From positions 62,001-126,000 of the forward strand of contig CAWJGO010000003.1 in NCBI GenBank assembly GCA_963842515.1: DNA of 64,000 nucleotides, written 5' to 3'. A model generated the notes under the pieces. That model did not search any database. It saw nothing but the letters and a program-made list of their open reading frames with translations, and was not told where the DNA came from. The translations under genes were made by a program, and so were the position numbers. How positions within the stretch are numbered: position 1 is the stretch's first letter; each line of letters opens with the position of its first letter. Source of the DNA: CADEED01 sp963842515. Lineage in GTDB: Bacteria > Pseudomonadota > Gammaproteobacteria > Steroidobacterales > Steroidobacteraceae. Below are positions 16,860 to 26,538 of this stretch, one piece after another.

Positions 16860-19595
16860 ATGAAGAAGCGCATTTCGCGACGGCAATTCATTTCGAGCAC
16901 CGTCTCCTCCGCCGCCCTCGGCGCGGCAGCAGCTCAAGGCGCAGGAAGTGCCGGTCAGCCAGCAGTCCCGATGACCAACCCTGGGGCCGGTGCGTGGGTG
17001 CGCTGGCTCGATGGCAGTGCCGGCAAGATCGCCCAAGGGGTCACCTGGGGCACGCCGTGGCCGCGTGGCAAACAACGCGAAGGCAGGAACTTCGCACTGC
17101 GCGGCGCGGACAACAAACTACTGCCGCTGCAGAGCTGGCCGCTCGCCTACTGGCCCGATGGCTCGCTCAAGTGGACCGCACACGCGCTTTCGCCGACCGA
17201 CGGCGCAAGTGATGGACCATTCGAAGTGATCGCGCAGCGCGCGCTGAGACACGCGGCCACGGTGGCCGTGAAGGAAACCAGCACCGGGATCGAGGTCGAT
17301 ACTGGCGAGTTTGTTTGCCGTCTGCCGCGAACCGGCTCGAACATCGTCGAAGCCATCACACGCGGCGGGCGTGAAGCATTGCGCGACGGGAAACTGGTAT
17401 TACTGCTCCAGGATCGGGGAGCCTCGGCCGACACCGCCGCAGTCCGCCAGGAAACCTTCGAAAGCTCGATCGAGAAGATCACGGTCGAGCAGCGTGGCCC
17501 GGTACGCGCCGTGGTCAAGCTCGAAGGAAAACACTCGAATGGCAAGCGCGGATGGCTGCCGTTCACACTGCGCCTGTATTTCTACGCTGGCAGCGACGCG
17601 TTACGCGTGCTGCACACCATCGTGTTCGATGGCGATGAGGCGAAGGACTTCATTCGCGGCGTCGGGCTGAGTTTCTCGGTGCCGCTCACCGATGCACTTC
17701 ACGATCGCCATGTGCGTTTCGCCGGCGAGCAGGATGGCCTGTTCGCTGAAGCGGTGCGCGGGCTCACCGGGCTTCGCCGCGACCCTGGCCAGGCGGCCCG
17801 CAAGGCGCAGATCGATGGCCTCGCCGTGCCCACCATCGGCCCGGGCGCCAACAACCTGCTGCAATACATCCCCGCGTTCGGCGATTGGACGCTCCTGCAG
17901 CCGAATGCCAACTCCTTCACCATCCGCAAGCGCACCGCCGATGGCCACGCCTGGCTCGACTCGGGACAAGGCAATCGCGCCGGCGGGTTGGGGTATGTGG
18001 GCGGTCCCGCCGGCGGGGTGGCGTTCGGCATCCGCAATTTCTGGCAGAGCCATCCCGCGCAGCTCGACATCCGCCATGCGCACCAGGCACTAACTACCGT
18101 CACGATGTGGGTGTGGGCACCGGACGCCACGCCCATGGACCTGCGCTTCTATCACGATGGTCTCGGCATGGACACGCACGAGAAACAGATCAAGGGCGGC
18201 CTGGAGATCACGTACGAAGACTACGAACCCGGGTTTGGCACGCCCATGGGCGTGGCGCGCACCAGCGAGCTCATGTTGTGGATTCTGCCTTCGACGCCGG
18301 CGCGCGATCGACTCGCCGCCTTGGCCGGTGCGTTGCAGGAGCCCGCCATGATGGTGCCGACGCCGAAGACGTCTGTCGACTCGGGCGTGTTCGGTCACTC
18401 CTTCTCCCTGCCCTCGCAGACCGCGCCGGAACACGCGCAACTCGAGCAGCGGCTCGACTGGATGTTCGATTTCTATCGCGGCCAACAGGACCAGCACGGC
18501 TGGTACGGGTTCTGGAACTACGGCGATGTCATGCACACCTATGACTTCGATCGCCATGAATGGCGCTACGACGTCGGCGGCTACGCCTGGGACAACTCGG
18601 AGCTCGCCACCGACCTTTGGCTCTGGCTGCATTTCCTGCGTACCGGGCGCGCCGATACTTTCCGCTTCGCCGAAGCGATGACCCGCCACACCGGCGAAGT
18701 CGACGTGCATCACCTCGGAAAATTCGCGCCGCTGGGTTCGCGCCACAATGTCATGCACTGGGGCTGCTCGGCCAAACAACTGCGCATCAGCACCGCACTG
18801 AATCGCCGCTATTACTACTACCTGACCGGCGACGAACGCGTCGGCGATCTCATGCGCGAGCAGATCGAAGCGGCGCGCACGCTGCGCACCGTCCTCGCCA
18901 CCCGCAAGCTGCCCGGTGCGGCTGATCGACAGGTAGATGATCCGGGTGGCGACTTCGCATTCCTCGGTTTCGGCACTGACTGGGGCTCGCTCGCGGGGGC
19001 CTGGCTCACCGAGTGGGAACGCACGCGCGATCCGAAGATGCGCGACAGGCTGCTCGCGAGCATGAAGTCCATCGCCGCGCAGCCCAAGGGTTTCTTCACC
19101 GGCGGCGAACGCATGAACCTCGTGACGGGTGCGTTCGATATCTCGAAGGATCCAGAGTTGAGTGTGTCGCATCTGTCGGCGGCATTCGGCCTGCCGGAAG
19201 TTTGTGCCGAGCTCATCGAGCTGCTGGATGTTCCCGCGTTCGAACGCGCCTGGCTGCTCTACTGTGAGTTGTACAACGGCTCCGAAGAGCAGCAGAAAGC
19301 GGCTCTGGGACAGAGTTTCGGGCGGCTCAACCTCGAACAGGGGCACGCGCGCCTCACCGCGTATGCGGCGTACCGCAAGCAAGACGCCGCGCTGGCGGCG
19401 CGTGCGTGGAAGGAGTTCACCGACGGCCGCAACGGCTACGGCCCGAACCAGCAATTCACCTCGCAGCGAATCGATGGACCGGCGGTGCTGAACCCCGTCG
19501 ATGAAGCGCGTGGAATATCGACGAATTCCACGGCTCAGTGGGGCCTGGCCGCAATCGAGTGCCTGGCGTACGCACGGGTACGGCGCGGTCAGTGA
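16860..19595 (+). CDS. Exo-rhamnogalacturonan lyase-like protein (PcRGLX/YetA, PL26-like)
   Basis: Exported protein (911 aa) with a Tat-type signal (SRRQF at residues 6-10, followed by an Ala-rich hydrophobic stretch). The N-terminal segment WVRWLDGSAGKIAQGVTWGTPWPRGK and the following LPLQSWPLAYWPDGSLKWT match the RIFT-barrel start of PcRGLX/YetA-like exo-rhamnogalacturonan lyases (PL26). A helical central region (YGFWNYGDVMHTYD; GGYAWDNSELATDLWLWLHF) forms the (alpha/alpha) catalytic domain. Such enzymes remove unsaturated disaccharides from the rhamnogalacturonan-I backbone. It is divergent from the DUF4450-like gene, and its stop overlaps by 7 nt that of the convergent LamG gene. The family match is good; exact substrate is inferred. 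Confidence 0.82.
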   Translation: MKKRISRRQFISSTVSSAALGAAAAQGAGSAGQPAVPMTNPGAGAWVRWLDGSAGKIAQGVTWGTPWPRGKQREGRNFALRGADNKLLPLQSWPLAYWPDGSLKWTAHALSPTDGASDGPFEVIAQRALRHAATVAVKETSTGIEVDTGEFVCRLPRTGSNIVEAITRGGREALRDGKLVLLLQDRGASADTAAVRQETFESSIEKITVEQRGPVRAVVKLEGKHSNGKRGWLPFTLRLYFYAGSDALRVLHTIVFDGDEAKDFIRGVGLSFSVPLTDALHDRHVRFAGEQDGLFAEAVRGLTGLRRDPGQAARKAQIDGLAVPTIGPGANNLLQYIPAFGDWTLLQPNANSFTIRKRTADGHAWLDSGQGNRAGGLGYVGGPAGGVAFGIRNFWQSHPAQLDIRHAHQALTTVTMWVWAPDATPMDLRFYHDGLGMDTHEKQIKGGLEITYEDYEPGFGTPMGVARTSELMLWILPSTPARDRLAALAGALQEPAMMVPTPKTSVDSGVFGHSFSLPSQTAPEHAQLEQRLDWMFDFYRGQQDQHGWYGFWNYGDVMHTYDFDRHEWRYDVGGYAWDNSELATDLWLWLHFLRTGRADTFRFAEAMTRHTGEVDVHHLGKFAPLGSRHNVMHWGCSAKQLRISTALNRRYYYYLTGDERVGDLMREQIEAARTLRTVLATRKLPGAADRQVDDPGGDFAFLGFGTDWGSLAGAWLTEWERTRDPKMRDRLLASMKSIAAQPKGFFTGGERMNLVTGAFDISKDPELSVSHLSAAFGLPEVCAELIELLDVPAFERAWLLYCELYNGSEEQQKAALGQSFGRLNLEQGHARLTAYAAYRKQDAALAARAWKEFTDGRNGYGPNQQFTSQRIDGPAVLNPVDEARGISTNSTAQWGLAAIECLAYARVRRGQ

Positions 19596-20293
19596 CCGGG
19601 CGGTTTGCGCAACTCGGAACCAGTCAGCGCGCGCGGCGAGAAGCGAATTTCACGGATGCAACCCTCGTACCAGCTCACCTTGTTGAGCCGCACGCCGAGC
19701 GACGTCTTTCCCGGCTCCATCGCGCGGAAGGTAAGTTTGCCTTCGAGCTCGCGTACCGCGTCGATGTAATGCGTCATCGTCGTGCCGTCATAGGTCAACG
19801 CGACCCAGTGCCACTCGCCGGTTGGGTGCAGCTTCGTCCGGTCGAGCAGAGTCAGCCGGCTTTCCGGCGAATCGAACAGGAAAGTGTCCAGTGCCCAGTG
19901 GCCGGGCGAGACGATGCGCAATTCCAGCAGCACGCGCGCCTTGCGCTCATCTTCGATGTGCAGGAAGCGTTGCTCGGCGGCGCCACCCGGGCGCGGCTTG
20001 ATCAAGGCTTCGATCGTGAAGCTGTTCCAGCCCGCGATCGGGTTGATGTCGAGCAGCGCCGCGTCCGGCTCGCCCTGGAAACACATCGCAGTTCCGCCAT
20101 CGTCTTTGACGATGCCGGGCGCACCAGATGCCGTCACGGCATGTTTTCCGATGCGGTCGAGCCTCTCGAAAGTCCACACGGTAGCCGGCTGCGGCGCGAC
20201 ACATGCCGCGAGCGGACACATGAGCAACGCGAGAATGCCGGCGCGCCGTATTTCAGGGTTTCGCGGTTCGGTCGGGTCGCGCATCGTGGGCAC
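19589..20293 (-). CDS. LamG-like (concanavalin A-like) lipoprotein
   Basis: A 234-aa protein with a type II signal (hydrophobic ILALLMCPLAAC with lipobox LAAC, Cys at about residue 31), so a probable outer-membrane or periplasmic lipoprotein. The remainder is one LamG/concanavalin A-like jelly roll: WNSFTIEALIKPRPGG, WHWVALTYDGTTMTHYIDA and a late CIREIRFSPRALTGSEL are typical strands. Such domains bind glycans or, less often, are enzymes; no catalytic motif is visible. It sits between the PL26-like and GH2 genes, pointing to a carbohydrate-binding accessory role (inference). The start could be slightly downstream, since 16 charged residues precede the hydrophobic part. Confidence 0.78.
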   Translation of the reverse strand: MPTMRDPTEPRNPEIRRAGILALLMCPLAACVAPQPATVWTFERLDRIGKHAVTASGAPGIVKDDGGTAMCFQGEPDAALLDINPIAGWNSFTIEALIKPRPGGAAEQRFLHIEDERKARVLLELRIVSPGHWALDTFLFDSPESRLTLLDRTKLHPTGEWHWVALTYDGTTMTHYIDAVRELEGKLTFRAMEPGKTSLGVRLNKVSWYEGCIREIRFSPRALTGSELRKPPGH

Positions 20294-20346
20294 GCTACCT
20301 GAATTCGCGATAGCTTGCGCACCATGAAAAGCCCAAAGGATCCGCC

Positions 20347-23142
20347 ATGAATCGCGTTTTGTTAGCTGCGCTTGTTCTCGCTGTCCCCGCGCTGGGTGCT
20401 GGCTCCGAAACCCTGGTGATGCCGTTGTCGGGCATGGGCAAGGCGGGCGAGGCGCCGGTGTACTGGGATTTCAAACTCGACTCGGGCCGCGGCAGCCGCA
20501 GCGGTTCGAGCGATGGAAAATGGAACCGCATTGCAGTCCCCTCCTGCTGGGAACAGCAGGGCTTCGGTGCGTACTACTACGGCACCCAGGGGCGCGGAAA
20601 GCCCGACGACGATCCGGTCATCCCCAAGGAAACCGGCACCTACCGGCGCGATTTCCAGGTTCCCGCCACCTGGGACGGACGCGACATCCACATCGTGTTC
20701 GAAGCGGCGATGACGGATACGACCGTTACCGTCAATGGGCAACCCGCCGGTCCCACGCACCAGGGCGGGTTCTATCGCTTCAGCTACGACATCACGAAAC
20801 TCGTGAAAACCGGCCGCAATGAAATAGAGGTCGTGGTCGCCAAGGAGTCCGCCAACAAGAGCGTGAACCATGCCGAACGCCGCGGTGACTACTGGACCTT
20901 CGGCGGCATCTACCGCCCGGTGTGGCTCGAAGCTCGGCCGCGCGATCACATTGTCTGGACCGCGATCGATGCGCGCGCCGACGGCAGTTTCTACGCACGG
21001 GCGCATCTCAATCGACCCGCACCGCAAGGCGCGCGCGTGCGAGCGACGGTTTTCGATGCCGCGGGCAAGGCGGCTGGCGCCGCCATGACAGCAAAGGTGC
21101 CTTACGGCGACACCGCAATCATCGCCGGCGCGATCGCCAATCCCGCGCTGTGGACGGCCGAAACTCCGAATCTTTACTCGGTGATCTTCACGCTCGAGAA
21201 CGACGCCGGGGAAATCCACCAAGTGAAGGAACGCTTCGGTTTTCGCACCTTCGAAGTGAGACCGCGCGACGGCGTCTATCTCAACGGCCGCAAGATCGTG
21301 CTCAAGGGCATCAATCGCCACAGCTTCGATCCGAAAACCGGACGCACCCTGACGCGCGAGCAGAACTACGCCGACGCGCGGCTCATCAAGGGCGCGAACA
21401 TGAACGCGGTGCGCATGTCGCACTATCCACCGGACCGGGCTTTCCTCGAAGCCGCGGATGAGATCGGCCTCTACGTGCTCGACGAGCTCGCCGGCTGGCA
21501 AGGTTTTTACGATACCCCGACGGGTGCCCGTCTCATCGGCCAGATAGTCCGCCGCGACGTGAATCACCCGAGCATTCTCTTCTGGGACAACGGCAACGAA
21601 GGCGGCTGGAACCGCGAGAACGATGGCGAGTTCGATCGCTGGGATCCGCAACGGCGGCCGGTGCTGCATCCCTGGGCGATTCACAGCGGCATCAACACCG
21701 ATCATTACGAGAACTACGACAGCACCGTCCGTCTGAGCGCCGGGCCGGACATCTTCATGCCCACGGAATTTCTCCACGGGCTCTACGACGGCGGCATCGG
21801 CGCGGGCCTGCGCGACTACTGGGATGTCATGGGACGCAGTCCCACCGTGGCCGGCGGCTTCTTCTGGGTCTTTGCCGATGAAGGCATCGAGCGTACGGAT
21901 CAGAACGGCCGCATCGACAACATGGGCAATTCGGCGCCCGACGGCTTCGTCGGCGCGCACCACGAAAAGGAAGGCAGCTACTTTGCGGTCAAGGAAATCT
22001 GGTCGCCAGTGGAGCTGCACGATCTGGCGGTTTCCAACGGCCGCTTGAAAATGGACGTCGAGAACCGCTACGACTTCATCGACCTCGAACGTTGCTCGCT
22101 CGAGTGGCGCGCGCTGCGATTGCCCGCCGCGGGGTCGCCAACCGCGGCCGTGGTCCTCGCCAAGGGGCGCGCGCAAATGCCGGCGCTCGCGGCACGCGAC
22201 CGCAAATCGTGGGAACTGCCCGTCGGCGTCGACCAGCTCGCGCCGCAAGAAATCCTCGAAGTGATCGTGCGCGACCACCACGACCAGGAGCTGTGGACGT
22301 GGGTGGTGCGCGGCGCACCGTACGCCGGCAAGGTATCGCCAACTGGCTCGAAGCCGCCGCGGATCGAAGTAAAGGCGCAGGTGGTAGCCGCCGGGCCGTA
22401 CACGCTGGCGTTTGATCCCGCCACCGGGATGCTGACCCGGCTGACCGCGCACGGACGCACCATCCCGCTTAGCGGACCGCGCCTCGCCGCCTGGCAACGC
22501 GCGCCCAAACTGCGCAGCTTCATCGATGTCGCCGGTGAATCGAGGTTGCGCAGGCTCGAGCTGGCGCCCGCGGGCACCGACGGCATCGTGGCCCGCGCCG
22601 AATACGACGGCGCCCTGCGCGAAGTTTCCTGGAGGCTTCGCGGCGGCGAGCTGGTAGTTAGCTACCGGGTTGCGTTCGACGGCGCGGCCGACATTCTCGG
22701 CGTGTCGTTCGATTACCCGGAGAAGAGCGTGCTCGCCAAGCGCTGGGTGGGTGCGGGCCCATACCGTGTCTGGAAGAACCGGCAGGCGGGAACACAATTC
22801 GGCCTGCACCAGGCAAGATATGCGCGCTCGACTCCGGGCGTCAGTTACGAGTACCCGGAATTCGAAGGCTTCTTCGGCGCGTGGGACTGGCTCGAGATGC
22901 GCACCCGCGAAGCGACCGCGGTGATTCGCAATGACAGCCGGATTCCCTTTTTCGGACTGTACCGGCCGACCCCCGGCGAAAAACCCATCCTCGAACTGCC
23001 CGAGCTCGGCTGGTCGTTTCTGCACGCCGTGCCGCCCATCGGCACCAAGTTTGCGCTGCCCGATGTCTTGGGCCCGCAGTCACAGCCGACGCAGTTCACC
23101 GGCGTGATCGACGGCGAGCTTGCCGTGACCATATTGAAGTGA
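20347..23142 (+). CDS. Glycoside hydrolase family 2 (beta-galactosidase-like)
   Basis: GH2 enzyme (931 aa) with signal peptide MNRVLLAALVLAVPALGAG, so periplasmic or secreted. The order is an N-terminal jelly-roll domain (VPSCWEQQGFG, TGTYRRDFQVP), an immunoglobulin-like domain, the TIM barrel with LKGINRHSFDP, and C-terminal domains resembling the beta-galactosidase small-chain region (FEGFFGAWDWLEMRT). The acid/base is Glu418 in DNGNEGG and the nucleophile Glu474 in MPTEFLHG. GH2 enzymes release beta-galactosyl, beta-glucuronyl or beta-mannosyl units. In this pectin-like locus, beta-galactose side chains of rhamnogalacturonan-I are the likely target (inference). Confidence 0.9.
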   Translation: MNRVLLAALVLAVPALGAGSETLVMPLSGMGKAGEAPVYWDFKLDSGRGSRSGSSDGKWNRIAVPSCWEQQGFGAYYYGTQGRGKPDDDPVIPKETGTYRRDFQVPATWDGRDIHIVFEAAMTDTTVTVNGQPAGPTHQGGFYRFSYDITKLVKTGRNEIEVVVAKESANKSVNHAERRGDYWTFGGIYRPVWLEARPRDHIVWTAIDARADGSFYARAHLNRPAPQGARVRATVFDAAGKAAGAAMTAKVPYGDTAIIAGAIANPALWTAETPNLYSVIFTLENDAGEIHQVKERFGFRTFEVRPRDGVYLNGRKIVLKGINRHSFDPKTGRTLTREQNYADARLIKGANMNAVRMSHYPPDRAFLEAADEIGLYVLDELAGWQGFYDTPTGARLIGQIVRRDVNHPSILFWDNGNEGGWNRENDGEFDRWDPQRRPVLHPWAIHSGINTDHYENYDSTVRLSAGPDIFMPTEFLHGLYDGGIGAGLRDYWDVMGRSPTVAGGFFWVFADEGIERTDQNGRIDNMGNSAPDGFVGAHHEKEGSYFAVKEIWSPVELHDLAVSNGRLKMDVENRYDFIDLERCSLEWRALRLPAAGSPTAAVVLAKGRAQMPALAARDRKSWELPVGVDQLAPQEILEVIVRDHHDQELWTWVVRGAPYAGKVSPTGSKPPRIEVKAQVVAAGPYTLAFDPATGMLTRLTAHGRTIPLSGPRLAAWQRAPKLRSFIDVAGESRLRRLELAPAGTDGIVARAEYDGALREVSWRLRGGELVVSYRVAFDGAADILGVSFDYPEKSVLAKRWVGAGPYRVWKNRQAGTQFGLHQARYARSTPGVSYEYPEFEGFFGAWDWLEMRTREATAVIRNDSRIPFFGLYRPTPGEKPILELPELGWSFLHAVPPIGTKFALPDVLGPQSQPTQFTGVIDGELAVTILK

Positions 23143-23166
23143 CACCGGGCCGTCTGTCGGCGCGTA

Positions 23167-26100
23167 TCAGTCGGCGGGCACTACGCGTGCCGCCACGTCG
23201 CTCGATTTCCGCGGCGCGTAGGGATTGCTCTCCAGCGGGCGATTTTCCCAGGAACGCCGACGCTGCCAGGGCGCGGGATACGGCACGAAACCGGCCGGGA
23301 CTTCGAAACCCGCGAGGCGCCCGGCACGAAGCACCGGATGCTCCGGCGGCGCGATGTTGAGCACCCACTTGATCACGCGATAGAAGAAGCGCCACAGCGT
23401 GAGCGTCAGCAACGCTTCGATGAACGTCATCGCGAACGCCACCATGACGTTGCCGAGCGCCGCGCGCGCAGCGAGCTTGAGCTTGAACCTCTCGCGCGAG
23501 ATCTCGACATTGTCGTACAGGCTCGGCACCACCAGCAGCGTGAGCAAGGTCGACACGAGCACGCCACCAATGATGGCCACCGCCATCGGGCTGTAGAACT
23601 CGCCGCCTTCGCCGATGCCGATCGCCACCGGCAGCATGCCGGCGACCAGCGCGAACGTGGTCATGAGAATCGGACGCAGGCGCACGCGACCCGCGTGCAT
23701 GAGCGCTTCCTCGCGATCGATGCCCTGCCTTTCCTCCTGCCGCGCGCAGTCGAGCAGCAGGATCGCGTTTTTCGCGACCAGGCCCATGAGCATGATGACG
23801 CCGATGAAACTCATGAGGTTTAGCGAGCCGCGCGTCACGGTCAACGCGAGCACCACGCCGATGAGCGACAACGACAGCGACAACATGATCGGCACGGGCG
23901 CGGTGAACGAACCGAACTGCATCACGAGCACGAGATACATCACGAAGATGCCCATGATGAGCGCGATGAACATCTCGCTGAACAACTCCGCCTGGTCGCG
24001 CGACGCGCCTCCGAGCCCCAGGCCGTAGCCCGCCGGGAAGTCGATCGTTTTCGCGATCTTCATGGCTTCCGCCGTGACCTGGCCTGCCGCCACGCCCTGC
24101 ACGTTGGCGGACACGGTGACGGTCCGATTGCCATTCAGGTGCTGAATGCGCGAGGGTCCCTTGTCGAGAGAAATGGTCGCGATCTGTTCGAGCGGCACCA
24201 TCATGTTGGTGCCGGCGACCGCGATCGGCAGGCGCTCGATGTTGGAGGCGGTCAGACGATCCTCGGGATGCAGGCGCACGGCGACGTCGCGGGATTCGCC
24301 GACGGGGTCCACCCAGTCGCCCACTTCGATGCCCGCGAATGCCACGCGCAGCGTCTGCGCGGCGTCGTTGACCGAGATGCCGAGCTGATTGGCGAGCCCG
24401 CGATCGAGCTCGATGCGCAATTCGTCCTTGGGATCCTGCTCGGAGAGGCCGACGTCGACCGCGCCCGGGATCTGGCGCATCTGCTCCATGAACTGGTTGG
24501 TGATCTCCATGAGCCGGCGCGAATCGGTGCCGTAGAACTGGATCTGGATCGGCTTGCGCGGGCCGTTGCCGAGATCGTCGAACACCACGTATTCCGCGCC
24601 GACGAGCTGCTTGAGCTTGCCGCGCAGATCCGCGGCGATGTCCTCGAGCGCACGCGCGCGATCGGCCTTGTCGCCCACGTCGACCCACACGCGGCCGCCC
24701 GTGGCGTTCACACGGCTGTCGGTGTCCTTGGTTTCGGGAATCGAACGCGCGAGCTCGGCGGCGCGTTCCACCTTGCTGCGCGCGTACTCGAGACTGCCGC
24801 TCGAGGGCGTGCGCACGTCGATCGCGAGCGTGCCGTAGTCGGACTTCGGCAGGAACTCGCTGCGACCGAACGACATTTGATAGGCCATCGCCGCAAAGAG
24901 CAGCCCGAATGCGCCCCACACGATCACCCGGCGGTGGTGCAGCGCCCAATTGATGAGGTTGCCGTAACGGTCCGCCTGGTGGTCGAACCAGATGTTGAAG
25001 CGCGCGAAATATTTTTCGAGGCCGCGACGCGGACGGTCCGCGTGTCCGGGCGGATCACCCCAGTACGCCGACAGCATTGGGTCGAGCGTGAATGAGATGA
25101 ACAGGCTCACGAGCACGGAGGCCGCGACGGTGACCGCAAACGGACGAAACCACTCGCCGGCGCCGCCGCCCATGAAGGCGACCGGTACGAACACCGCGAC
25201 GATGGAGAAGGTGGTGGCGGTGACTGCGAGGCCGATCTCCGCCGTGCCATTACGCGCGGCGGTGACGCGGTCTTCGCCACGCTGCATGTGCCTGACGATG
25301 TTTTCGCGCACGACGATGGCGTCGTCGATGAGCACGCCGATGGCGAGCGAGAGTCCCAGCAGCGTCATGAAGTTCAGCGTGAAGCCGCACAACCACACAG
25401 CGATGAACGCGGCGATCGCCGACGTCGGCAGCGACAGGCCGGTGATGAGCGTGGAACGCCACGAATTCAAAAACGCGTAAACCACGAAGATGGTCAGTCC
25501 GGCGCCGAAGATGAGCGCGTGGATCACATTGTTGAGGCTGTTCTGCGCTTCTTCGCCGCCGTCGTGTCCGACGATGAGCTTCGTGCCTTCCGGCAAGGTC
25601 TTGTTGATCGTCTCGACCTCGGCGCGCACGCGCTCGGCGACCGTGACCGTACTCGCCTCGCGCTGCCGGATCACCGACATGCCCACGTTCGGATTGCCGT
25701 TGCGCAACGAGTAACTGCCCGGCTCCGCGAACCCGTCCTCGACGGTAGCGACTTGTCCCAGGCGCACGATCTCGTTGCCCTGGCGCTTGATGACGATGTC
25801 GTTGAAATCGCTCGGGCGTTCGATGCGTCCCACGAGACGGATGTTCTGCTCGTCGAGCGTCCCCTTGACGCGCCCCACGGGTGCGTTGGTGTTCTGCGCG
25901 CGCAACGAATTGACCACATCCCCGGCGGAGACGTTGTACTCGCGCAGCTTTTGCGCATGCAGCAGCACCGACAGCTCGCGGCGCAGCGAGCCATCGACGT
26001 TGACGACGGCGACGCCGTCGATGCCGCGCAATTGATCGGCGAGCACGTCCTCGACGAGACGCGACATCTCGGCATGCGACTGCTTGGTGGAGGAAAGCCC

Positions 26101-26523
26101 GAGATTCATGATGGGCTGCGCCGACGGATCGACGCGGAACAACACCGGCTCACGCATCTCGAGCGGCAGCTTGTAACGCACGCCGGCGATCGCGTTGCGG
26201 ATCTCGTCGCCGGCTTCGGACATGTCTTTCTTGAAGTCGTAGACGATGACGAAGTTCGCGTTGCTCTCCGAGGCGGTCGAGTGGATCTCGTAGACCTGAG
26301 GGATGCTTTGCAGCGGCTTCTCGACGCGGTTGATGATTTCGCGTTCCACGGTTTCCGGGGACGCCCCCGGATACGGGAAGTTGATGACCATGACGGGTTG
26401 CTCGACGTCGGGGATCTGGTTGACACGCAGATTCTTCAACGCCAGCAGCCCGAGACACATGAGCACGATCACGATCGCGATGGTCGTGACCGGCTGCTTG
26501 ATACTGAAATTGGAAAGGAACAT
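23167..26523 (-). CDS. RND efflux transporter, inner-membrane permease
   Basis: Resistance-nodulation-division permease (1118 aa, near the top of the usual 1020-1100 range; the C-terminus carries about 60 extra Pro/Arg-rich residues). The N-terminus FLSNFSIKQPVTTIAIVIVLMCLGLLALKNL is the typical first helix. The proton-relay helix is visible in LGLSLAIGVLIDDAIVVRENI, with the conserved Asp-Asp pair, and the second repeat has LMGLVAKNAILLLDCARQ. It resembles the MdtB/C and metabolite-efflux side of the HAE1 group. It is encoded 15 nt downstream of its periplasmic adaptor; no outer-membrane factor is in the window, so it probably uses a TolC-type partner elsewhere. Confidence 0.95.
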   Translation of the reverse strand: MFLSNFSIKQPVTTIAIVIVLMCLGLLALKNLRVNQIPDVEQPVMVINFPYPGASPETVEREIINRVEKPLQSIPQVYEIHSTASESNANFVIVYDFKKDMSEAGDEIRNAIAGVRYKLPLEMREPVLFRVDPSAQPIMNLGLSSTKQSHAEMSRLVEDVLADQLRGIDGVAVVNVDGSLRRELSVLLHAQKLREYNVSAGDVVNSLRAQNTNAPVGRVKGTLDEQNIRLVGRIERPSDFNDIVIKRQGNEIVRLGQVATVEDGFAEPGSYSLRNGNPNVGMSVIRQREASTVTVAERVRAEVETINKTLPEGTKLIVGHDGGEEAQNSLNNVIHALIFGAGLTIFVVYAFLNSWRSTLITGLSLPTSAIAAFIAVWLCGFTLNFMTLLGLSLAIGVLIDDAIVVRENIVRHMQRGEDRVTAARNGTAEIGLAVTATTFSIVAVFVPVAFMGGGAGEWFRPFAVTVAASVLVSLFISFTLDPMLSAYWGDPPGHADRPRRGLEKYFARFNIWFDHQADRYGNLINWALHHRRVIVWGAFGLLFAAMAYQMSFGRSEFLPKSDYGTLAIDVRTPSSGSLEYARSKVERAAELARSIPETKDTDSRVNATGGRVWVDVGDKADRARALEDIAADLRGKLKQLVGAEYVVFDDLGNGPRKPIQIQFYGTDSRRLMEITNQFMEQMRQIPGAVDVGLSEQDPKDELRIELDRGLANQLGISVNDAAQTLRVAFAGIEVGDWVDPVGESRDVAVRLHPEDRLTASNIERLPIAVAGTNMMVPLEQIATISLDKGPSRIQHLNGNRTVTVSANVQGVAAGQVTAEAMKIAKTIDFPAGYGLGLGGASRDQAELFSEMFIALIMGIFVMYLVLVMQFGSFTAPVPIMLSLSLSLIGVVLALTVTRGSLNLMSFIGVIMLMGLVAKNAILLLDCARQEERQGIDREEALMHAGRVRLRPILMTTFALVAGMLPVAIGIGEGGEFYSPMAVAIIGGVLVSTLLTLLVVPSLYDNVEISRERFKLKLAARAALGNVMVAFAMTFIEALLTLTLWRFFYRVIKWVLNIAPPEHPVLRAGRLAGFEVPAGFVPYPAPWQRRRSWENRPLESNPYAPRKSSDVAARVVPAD

Positions 26524-26538
26524 CAGCGGCTCCCTATT

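Noticed and set aside
20362..23025. 887-aa minus-strand ORF antisense to the GH2 gene
   Set aside because: Antisense shadow; the plus strand has a complete GH2 enzyme with both catalytic Glu residues.
23096..24949. 617-aa minus-strand ORF inside the RND permease region
   Set aside because: Arg/Gly/His-rich out-of-phase frame overlapping the well-conserved permease on the same strand.
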